Below are positions 5,293-11,320 of a stretch of 11,320 nt of DNA, piece after piece. The notes below the pieces were generated by a model. That model searched no databases and had not been told where the DNA came from. It saw only the letters and a program-made list of their open reading frames with translations. The position numbers and the translations under genes are program-made. Source of the stretch: an uncultured Gemmatimonadota bacterium (GTDB lineage: Bacteria > Gemmatimonadota > Gemmatimonadetes > Gemmatimonadales > Gemmatimonadaceae); NCBI GenBank assembly GCA_903894655.1, contig CAITQY010000785.1, forward strand, positions 1-11,320, written 5' to 3'. Within the stretch, counting starts at the first letter, position 1. Every line of letters starts with the position of its first letter.

Positions 5293-7017
5293 ATGGCTTT
5301 CTCTACCCTGCCCGCTCGCGCCGCCGCCCGATTCTGGCGTGCCGGCGCGTTCCTCCCCATCGCGCTGGGCGCTCAGGAACCGGCCACCGCCCGGGCCCCG
5401 CGCGCCGCGGTTGATGCCCCACAGGGCATGGTCGTGTCGGCCAGCGCCATAGCCAGCCAGGCCGGCCGCGACGTGCTGGCCAACGGCGGTAACGCCATCG
5501 ACGCCGCCATCGCCACCGGCTTCGCCCTGGCGGTCACCTACCCCACCGCCGGCAATATCGGCGGCGGCGGGTTCATGGTGGTGCGCTTCCCCGACGGGAA
5601 GACGACCACCATCGACTTCCGCGAGAAGGCCCCAGCCCGCGCCACGCCGGAGATGTTCCTCGACAGCACCGGCGCCTACTCCGCGCGCATTCACCACAAT
5701 TCGCACAAGAGCGTGGGCGTGCCGGGCACAGTGGCCGGCTTCGCGCATGCGCACCAGAAGTACGGCAAGGCGCCGTGGGCCAAGCTGGTCGACCCGGCAG
5801 TGAAGCTGGCGGGCGACGGCTTCGCGGTGCCCAGTGGATTGGCGGCGTCTCTCAAGGGCGCACAGACGCGGCTTTCGGCGTATCCCGCCACCATCGCGGC
5901 GTACTACAAAAACGGGCAGCCGTACGCGGAAGGCGAGCAGATGGTGCTGGGTGATCTCGCCAAGACACTCACCCGTGTGCGCGATCAGGGGCGCGACGGC
6001 TTTTACACGGGAACCACCGCCAAGCTGATCGCCGAGGAAATGGCGTCGCACGGCGGCCTCATCAACGAAGCCGACCTGGCGGCGTATCAGCCAGCCGAAC
6101 GCGCGGCCGTGACGGGCACGTATCGGGGCTACGAGATCATCTCGATGCCACCACCCAGCTCCGGCGGCACGGCGATGATCGAGATGCTGAACATTCTCGA
6201 AGGCTACGACCTCAAGAGCCTCGGGCACAATTCGCCGCAGTACGTGCACTATCTGGCCGAAAGCATGCGGCGCGCCTTCCGCGATCGCGCGCTGTACCTG
6301 GGGGACCCCGATTTCACCAAGCCGCCGCTCGAGAAGCTGATGAGCAAGGCGTACGCCACGGAACTGCGCAGTACCATCGTGAAAGATAAAGCGTCGCCGT
6401 CATCACCGGCCGATGTGGCCCAGGGCTATGAAAGCGACGAGACCACCCACTACTCGGTGGTCGACAAGGACGGCATGGCCGTGTCAGTGACGTACACACT
6501 CGAAGCGGGCTACGGGCTGGGCGCCGTCGTGAACGGCGCCGGGTTCCTGCTGAACAACGAGATGGGTGACTTCAACGGCAAGCCCGGTCTCACCGACAGC
6601 ACGGGTTTGGTGGGCACGAAGCCCAACCTCGCGCAGCCCGGTAAGCGCATGCTCTCCAGCATGACGCCGATGATTCTCGCCAAGGACGGCAAGCTGGTGG
6701 CCGTAGTCGGCAGCCCCGGTGGACGCACGATCATCAACACCGTCATGGAAGTGGTGCTCAATCTCATCGACTTCCAGATGCCCGTGCAGGACGCCGTGAA
6801 CGCACCGCGGTTGCATCATCAGTGGTTGCCGAACGTGATCACCATGGAACGCTCCGGCACGTCACCGGCAACGGTAAAGGCGCTGGAAGCCATGGGCCAC
6901 ACCGTGCGACTCGGCGGCAACCAGGGCACCGCGCATTCGATCTTTGTGAACGCGAAGGGCGTGCGGCAAGGGGCCGCGGACCCGCGCGATCGTGATGCGG
7001 GGGCGAGGGGACACTGA
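5293..7017 (+). CDS. ggt: Gamma-glutamyltransferase (gamma-glutamyl transpeptidase/glutathione hydrolase)
   Basis: GGT is an N-terminal nucleophile hydrolase that removes or transfers the gamma-glutamyl group of glutathione and similar peptides, normally in the periplasm. It is made as one chain that cuts itself. TTHYSVVDKDG places the new N-terminal nucleophile at T384. R110 in DFREKAPARAT matches the substrate-binding Arg of the E. coli enzyme. NNEMGDF with D426, S455-S456 in LSSMTPM, and GSPGG at 473-477 complete the active site. At 574 residues the length is normal. The frame is open upstream to 5149, but the ATG at 5293 gives a short signal-like N-terminus (hydrophobic stretch near 18-27, possible cleavage at LGA-QE). 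The hydrophobic core is short, so export is likely but not certain. No purine-rich ribosome-binding site precedes this ATG. The stop codon overlaps the sulP start by one base (TGATG). Confidence 0.95.
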   Translation: MAFSTLPARAAARFWRAGAFLPIALGAQEPATARAPRAAVDAPQGMVVSASAIASQAGRDVLANGGNAIDAAIATGFALAVTYPTAGNIGGGGFMVVRFPDGKTTTIDFREKAPARATPEMFLDSTGAYSARIHHNSHKSVGVPGTVAGFAHAHQKYGKAPWAKLVDPAVKLAGDGFAVPSGLAASLKGAQTRLSAYPATIAAYYKNGQPYAEGEQMVLGDLAKTLTRVRDQGRDGFYTGTTAKLIAEEMASHGGLINEADLAAYQPAERAAVTGTYRGYEIISMPPPSSGGTAMIEMLNILEGYDLKSLGHNSPQYVHYLAESMRRAFRDRALYLGDPDFTKPPLEKLMSKAYATELRSTIVKDKASPSSPADVAQGYESDETTHYSVVDKDGMAVSVTYTLEAGYGLGAVVNGAGFLLNNEMGDFNGKPGLTDSTGLVGTKPNLAQPGKRMLSSMTPMILAKDGKLVAVVGSPGGRTIINTVMEVVLNLIDFQMPVQDAVNAPRLHHQWLPNVITMERSGTSPATVKALEAMGHTVRLGGNQGTAHSIFVNAKGVRQGAADPRDRDAGARGH

Positions 7018-8583
7018 TGTCGATGCAAGACAGAAGGATATCGCTGTCGCACGATGCGCCGGCCGGACTCGTCGTCTTCCTCGTCGCGCTGCCGCTGTGC
7101 CTCGGTATCGCGCTCGCCTCCGGCGCGCCGCTGTTCTCGGGCGTCATCGCCGGCATCATCGGCGGTCTGATCGTCGCGCTGCTCTCCGGCTCCTCGGTGA
7201 GTGTGAGTGGACCGGCGGCGGGCCTCGCCGTGATCGTCGCGACAGCCATTCAATCGCTGGGGTCGTTTCAAGCGTTCCTATTGGCGGTGCTGGTGGCCGG
7301 CGTACTGCAGTTGGGCTTCGGATTCCTCCGCGCCGGACGGCTCGCCAACTATGTGCCCAACGCGGTCATCAAGGGGATGCTGGCGGCGATCGGCGTCGTC
7401 ATCATCCTGAAGCAAATTCCGCATGCCCTTGGCCGTGACACCGGCTACGAGGGAGACTTTGATTTCTTCCGCTCGGCGGACGGAGCCTCAACGACGCTGT
7501 CGGATATCTCGGATGCCGTCGTCTCGGCGAACGGGGAGGCGATCCTCATTTCACTCGTCTCCTTGGCCATCCTGCTCGCGTGGGACTCCTCGTGGGTCAA
7601 GTCACGGAAGGCGCTCGCCATGGTGCCGGGCGCGCTCATCGTCGTGGCGGTTGGCATCCTGCTGAACGAACTGTTTGCGACCGTGTCGCCCGACTTCTTC
7701 TTGCGCGCCGAGGACGGCCATCTGGTCACGCTGCCGGCCGGGGGGCCGGCTGAATTGCTGGCACAGCTGTCGGGACCAGACTGGTCACGGTGGACGGATC
7801 GACGGATCTATTCGACGGGGCTCACGCTCGCCATTGTCGCGAGCATCGAATCGCTGCTCTCGCTCGAAGCCTCCGACAAGCTGGATCCACAGCGACGGAT
7901 TTCGGATCCAGACCGCGAACTGCTGGCGCAAGGTGTCGGCAACATCGCTTCCGGACTGCTTGGCGGTCTGCCGGTGACGGCGGTGATCGTGCGCAGCTCG
8001 GCCAACGTCTACGCCGGCGCCCGATCTCGGTGGTCCGCGTTCATCCACGGCGTCCTGCTGCTGGTGTGCGTCGTGGCGATTCCCGGCCTGCTGAATCGCA
8101 TCCCGCTAGCCAGTCTGGCCGCCGTGCTGCTGATGGTCGGGTACAAGCTCACCAAGCCCGCGTTGTACCGCGACTCATGGAAAGCCGGCCTCGATCAGTT
8201 CATCCCCTTCATCGTCACCGTCGTGGCGATCATCTTCACCGATCTCCTGATCGGCGTGCTGATCGGCGTGGTGTTCGGCGTGATCTTCGTGATCCGGACC
8301 AATCACCATTCGGCGTTCACGCTGGTCCACCAGGACTCGATGTACCTGCTGCGCTTCAACAAGGACGCGTCGTTTGTCAACAAGTCTGAGCTCAAAGACA
8401 AACTCGCATCACTTCCCGCGCAGTCCAGCGTGATCATCGATGGAACCAAGGCCAGCTTCATCGACAGTGATCTGTACGACGTGATTGCGGACTTCACGGA
8501 GGGAGCGCAGCACAAGCAGATCAGAATCGAGTTCAAGCAATTCCACAACAAATCGCAAAACTACCGGAAGCGGAGAACGATGA

Positions 8584-8597
<14 letters not shown>
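7017..8597 (+). CDS. SulP-family inorganic anion transporter with STAS domain (probable bicarbonate transporter)
   Basis: The 526-residue inner-membrane protein has the SulP/SLC26 layout. Many hydrophobic segments run from about residue 13 to 427, including the conserved early stretch near 54-70 (LLSGSSVSVSGPAAGL) and NYVPNAVIKGM at 111-121. A cytoplasmic STAS domain occupies about 436-510 (VIIDGTKASFIDSDLYDVI). SulP proteins move sulfate, bicarbonate or other anions. Bicarbonate is favoured because the next gene is a carbonic anhydrase, and natural SulP-carbonic anhydrase fusions such as M. tuberculosis Rv3273 are known; substrate is therefore an inference from context. The ATG at 7017 follows GAGGGG (7005-7010) by 6 nt and shares a base with the ggt stop codon. 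The 3' end overlaps can by 14 bp. After the STAS domain, residues 511-526 form a basic tail (KSQNYRKRR) that overlaps the carbonic anhydrase ribosome-binding site. Confidence 0.92.
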
Positions 8598-9231
<634 letters not shown>

Positions 9232-9246
9232 GCAATCGTCGTGTGT

Positions 9247-9290
9247 GAAAACAAAGACGGGGAACGAAGCGAACGCGCTCCGTACCCCGT
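9247..9290 (-). terminator. Strong intrinsic terminator of the DUF2911 gene, possibly bidirectional
   Basis: Read on the minus strand, an outer 6-bp stem ACGGGG/CCCCGT (9285-9290 with 9257-9262) is followed, after a T-T mismatch, by an inner 8-bp stem with one G-U pair (9276-9283 with 9264-9271) closed by a CGTT tetraloop. CTTTGTTTTC then follows (9256-9247). This is a textbook Rho-independent terminator about 20 nt past the DUF2911 stop. On the plus strand the hairpin lies just after can, but the following sequence is less T-rich, so termination in that direction is less certain. Confidence 0.78.
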
Positions 9291-9313
9291 ACTTCTTACT
9301 CCCTACCCCTTAC
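9279..9313. repeat. Degenerate heptamer tandem repeat (five units)
   Basis: On the plus strand the sequence parses into five consecutive 7-mers ending in TAC: TCCGTAC, CCCGTAC, TTCTTAC, TCCCTAC and CCCTTAC, with consensus YYCNTAC. It begins in the right arm of the terminator hairpin and runs into the last codons of the DUF2911 gene, including its stop codon. The periodicity is seen directly; there is no evidence for a function. Confidence 0.6.
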
Positions 9314-9873
9314 TTCGCCGTAAACCCCGCCACGGCCTTGTACGTATCCCACGCCACGATGATCTCGCCGCCCTTGCCGGCCGGCTTCACCATGATCTCC
9401 ATCGTCTCGACTACGGCGTTGTTGCTCGTCACCGTCATCGGAATGCGCACGAGATCCTGCTTGGCATCATAGGCCGTGCCCCACTGCTTCGTCTGCTTGT
9501 TCACGACCAGCTCCCACTTGCCATTCTCCTCGAGCTTCGTGAACAACGTGTACGTACCGGCTGGCACCGTGATCGCGCCGAATGCCAGCGGCTTGTTCGT
9601 GCTGAAGTGCGTGGCCTCGTTGGCACCCGTGCGCCACACCATGCCCCACTTCATGTCGCCGAGGCCGTTGAAAATCACGCGACCACGCTTGGACGGGCGG
9701 CCGTAGTTCACGGTGATGTTCGCGCCGGCAACGGTGGTCACCACGGAATCGCGAGGCGACGCGGGCGCCTTGGGATCCATCTTCATGCCACCCTGGGCTG
9801 AAGCGGATACCGTGATCAGGGAGAGGGCAGCCACGGCGTAGGCGCCGCGACGAAGCGTTCGGGTAAGCGACAT
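9310..9873 (-). CDS. Exported DUF2911 family protein
   Basis: The 187-residue protein has a clear signal peptide (MSLTRTLRRGAYAVAALSL, cleavage likely after ASA at residue 26). The mature part carries the DUF2911 signature: VNYGRPSKRGR (55-65), VWRTGANEATHF (79-90), VPAGTYTLFT (103-112) and a Trp-rich beta region around ELVVNKQTKQWGTAYD (121-136). It is predicted to be a beta-sandwich protein of the cell envelope with no known activity. The frame is open to a GTG at 9918, but the ATG at 9873 sits exactly before the signal peptide and is preferred, although no strong ribosome-binding site precedes it. It lies 80 bp downstream of the TerB-like gene, converges with can and ends at a strong terminator. 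Confidence 0.9.
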   Translation of the reverse strand: MSLTRTLRRGAYAVAALSLITVSASAQGGMKMDPKAPASPRDSVVTTVAGANITVNYGRPSKRGRVIFNGLGDMKWGMVWRTGANEATHFSTNKPLAFGAITVPAGTYTLFTKLEENGKWELVVNKQTKQWGTAYDAKQDLVRIPMTVTSNNAVVETMEIMVKPAGKGGEIIVAWDTYKAVAGFTAK

Positions 9874-9953
9874 AGGATATGTGTAGTCGGGAACGGGAAA
9901 GGCGGCATCGTGAATCACTGGGGGATTTACCCAAACGGCGCCGGTAGGGTTCC

Positions 9954-10415
9954 CTACTCCGCCTTCTTCCGGGCCTGGGCCAGAAACGCCGGCTCCAGCT
10001 GCAGCAGGCTGGCCAGCTTCCGCATGAGATACGACTCCTGGCTATCCAGGGAGCCGTCGGCCAGCGCCACCTGCCACATCAATTCCGCCAAGACGATGCG
10101 CTGCGCGACGTCGTAGTCCATCACCACCTGCCGCGTGAACACGAAGTGGTCCACGGCGTCGTGGTTGGCCGCCGCCGCCTCGGCCAGCATCAGCCGGGCA
10201 CCCGCTTCGTCCACCCCGAAGTGCCGCTGCAGGATATCTAGAATCCGGTGCTGCTCCGCGTCGCTGAAGTTTCCATCGGCACAGGCCAGCTCCACCAACA
10301 GCGCGCACGCCGCCACGCGCACGTCGTTCGGTACAGCCTTCGCGTGCACCCGGGAGTGCGTGCCGGGAGTCCCCGGCACGCTGTCTCCGATAAACTTGCG
10401 AATTGCATCAAGCAT
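9954..10415 (-). CDS. TerB-like helical protein
   Basis: The 153-residue, mostly helical protein resembles the TerB fold family. Two matching acidic loops occur: ADGNFSDAE (46-54) and ADGSLDSQE (119-127). Each follows a hydrophobic helix and could bind a divalent metal, as in TerB-fold proteins. Stand-alone proteins of this type are widespread; the name comes from tellurite-resistance operons, but no other ter gene is present, so tellurite resistance should not be assumed. There is no signal peptide, so it is likely cytoplasmic. The ATG at 10415 lies 9 nt after the stop codon of the BNR-type gene with no Shine-Dalgarno sequence between them, which suggests reinitiation from that gene. Its N-terminus (MLDAIRKFIGD) is amphipathic. 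The TAG stop is embedded in a 14-bp palindrome (9944-9957). Confidence 0.8.
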   Translation of the reverse strand: MLDAIRKFIGDSVPGTPGTHSRVHAKAVPNDVRVAACALLVELACADGNFSDAEQHRILDILQRHFGVDEAGARLMLAEAAAANHDAVDHFVFTRQVVMDYDVAQRIVLAELMWQVALADGSLDSQESYLMRKLASLLQLEPAFLAQARKKAE

Positions 10416-10424
10416 CGATCGCGA

Positions 10425-11320
10425 TTACATGCGGGTGGCCGGCCCGATCGCGCGATCGAGCTTGGCCTTCGCGGCTTCCAATTCCTTGCGCAGGAACGTG
10501 TACCGCTCGGATGCGTCCTGACCCACCTTCTGGTCAGCCCGCGCCGTCATACCGGCGAGATACTGAATGTGCGCCTGCAGCCCCGGCTTGCCATAGCGAA
10601 TGGGCTGCGTGTTCACGATCTCGCTCACTTCCTTCACCTTGGTGGCCGTGTCGGCCGCCGCACCCGTGGCGCCCTTGTACTTGGCCTCAGCCGTGCGCAC
10701 GCGCGCCAGCAGCGCGTTCACGTCGGCCACCATCTCGCGCATCTTCAGGTTGTGCGTGTACTGCGCCTGCAGGTCGGCTTCGGTCGTACCATCCGACGCT
10801 AAACGCGGGTCGATACGCACGCGCAGCGGCACCGTCTTTGTGACGCCGCCGGCTGTCACCTTCACCGTGTACGTACCCGGCGGTGAGCCGAGTCCGTTGG
10901 AGTGTTGCACGCCCCACACGAAGCGGTTCATGCCGGCGTTCTTGGTGACCAGGTTGATCGTCGGCGCAACCAGCGTCGCACGTGCGCCGCGGCCCGCCAT
11001 CATGGATTCATCAGGGTCATCCTCACCGCCACCGCGACGGGCCGGCGCCGCCTGCGGAATCACACCGCTCTTGTAACTGTTCACGACCTTGCCGGCCGCA
11101 TCGACGATCTCGATACGCACGGTGTCGCCCGGCGCGCTGGCCAGGAAGTAGTCCACCGACGGACCGAGCAACTGCGGCGTGGTCGTCGTGCGGTAGCCGT
11201 CACGCGTCTTGAACAGCGCGAACGACTCGCTCTGCGTGGTGGGGCCGATCTGCTGCAACGCCGAGATGTTGTCCATGATCCACGCGGCGCGACCCTGCGT
11301 CGCGACGACCAGATCACCGC
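10425..11320 (-). CDS. C-terminal part of a second BNR/sortilin-like exported protein
   Basis: The frame is open to the right edge, so the N-terminus is missing; 297 residues are visible. An ATG at 11276 is internal: the residues before it, GDLVVATQGRAAWIMDN, are the typical blade motif near the end of this protein family. Then come a beta-sandwich-like region (VDYFLASAPGDTVRIEIVDA) and a low-complexity Arg/Gly/Asp/Glu linker. A second module follows, with GMNRFVWGVQHSNGLGSPPG, PGTYTVKVTAGG and VRIDP. The C-terminus is a long helical segment rich in Ala, Lys and Glu. This layout is usual for large Asp-box 'glycosyl hydrolase/sortilin' proteins in Gemmatimonadota and related phyla. It is a likely paralogue of the gene at 1-1501, of which the opposite half is visible, so direct comparison is not possible. 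The TerB-like gene follows after 9 nt. Confidence 0.82.
   Translation of the reverse strand, partial: GDLVVATQGRAAWIMDNISALQQIGPTTQSESFALFKTRDGYRTTTTPQLLGPSVDYFLASAPGDTVRIEIVDAAGKVVNSYKSGVIPQAAPARRGGGEDDPDESMMAGRGARATLVAPTINLVTKNAGMNRFVWGVQHSNGLGSPPGTYTVKVTAGGVTKTVPLRVRIDPRLASDGTTEADLQAQYTHNLKMREMVADVNALLARVRTAEAKYKGATGAAADTATKVKEVSEIVNTQPIRYGKPGLQAHIQYLAGMTARADQKVGQDASERYTFLRKELEAAKAKLDRAIGPATRM

Noticed and set aside
5257..6249. Long minus-strand open frame opposite ggt
   Set aside because: It is antisense to conserved ggt sequence and has no recognisable motif.
9257..9313. CRISPR-like or mobile-element repeat
   Set aside because: Units are 7 bp and degenerate, with no spacers, transposase or target duplications.
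9944..9957. Palindrome GTAGGG-TT-CCCTAC over the TerB-like stop codon as a terminator or operator
   Set aside because: The 2-nt centre cannot form a hairpin with full pairing and no T-run follows; a chance palindrome in GC-rich DNA is possible.
9954..10415. Tellurite-resistance system
   Set aside because: Only a TerB-like fold is present; no terA, terC, terD or terZ neighbour is seen.

Overview
The window is GC-rich and almost fully coding, with gaps under about 210 bp. It carries ten complete genes and one truncated gene at each end. Both edge genes belong to the secreted BNR/Asp-box (sortilin-like, 'glycosyl hydrolase') family. Those large repeat proteins, together with a DUF2911 lipoprotein-like exported protein and signal peptides ending in an Ala-Gln cleavage site, suggest a member of the Gemmatimonadota. 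That placement is inference from gene content; there is no rRNA or other direct taxonomic marker.

Layout. Positions 1-5090 are all on the minus strand. Reading in the direction of transcription they are rpsP (ribosomal protein S16), rimM (16S maturation factor), trmD (tRNA m1G37 methyltransferase), a one-domain asparaginase-like protein that overlaps trmD by ATGA, icd (eukaryotic-type NADP isocitrate dehydrogenase), and the N-terminal 500 residues of a BNR-repeat exported protein. A divergent intergenic region (5091-5292) holds three degenerate 25-bp repeat units and a candidate promoter. The plus-strand block 5293-9231 is a tightly overlapping three-gene unit: gamma-glutamyltransferase (ggt), a SulP-family anion transporter and a beta-class carbonic anhydrase (can). 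A strong hairpin terminator and a degenerate heptamer repeat separate it from a converging minus-strand group: the C-terminus of a second BNR-type protein (entering from the right edge), a TerB-like protein 9 nt downstream of it, and a DUF2911 protein.

Function. The left block joins translation-machinery genes (S16, RimM and TrmD act on ribosome assembly and reading-frame maintenance) to central carbon metabolism. The central block most likely imports bicarbonate or another anion through SulP and interconverts CO2 and bicarbonate with the carbonic anhydrase. How gamma-glutamyltransferase relates to that module is unclear.

Most of the window is conventional housekeeping content. I do not see a defence island, mobile element, CRISPR array or clear new multi-gene system. 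The most interesting non-coding signal is the 90-bp gap between icd and the BNR gene. It appears to stack a terminator, a promoter and a perfect 15-bp inverted repeat that overlaps the ribosome-binding site, an arrangement that could silence read-through mRNA while leaving promoter-born mRNA translatable.
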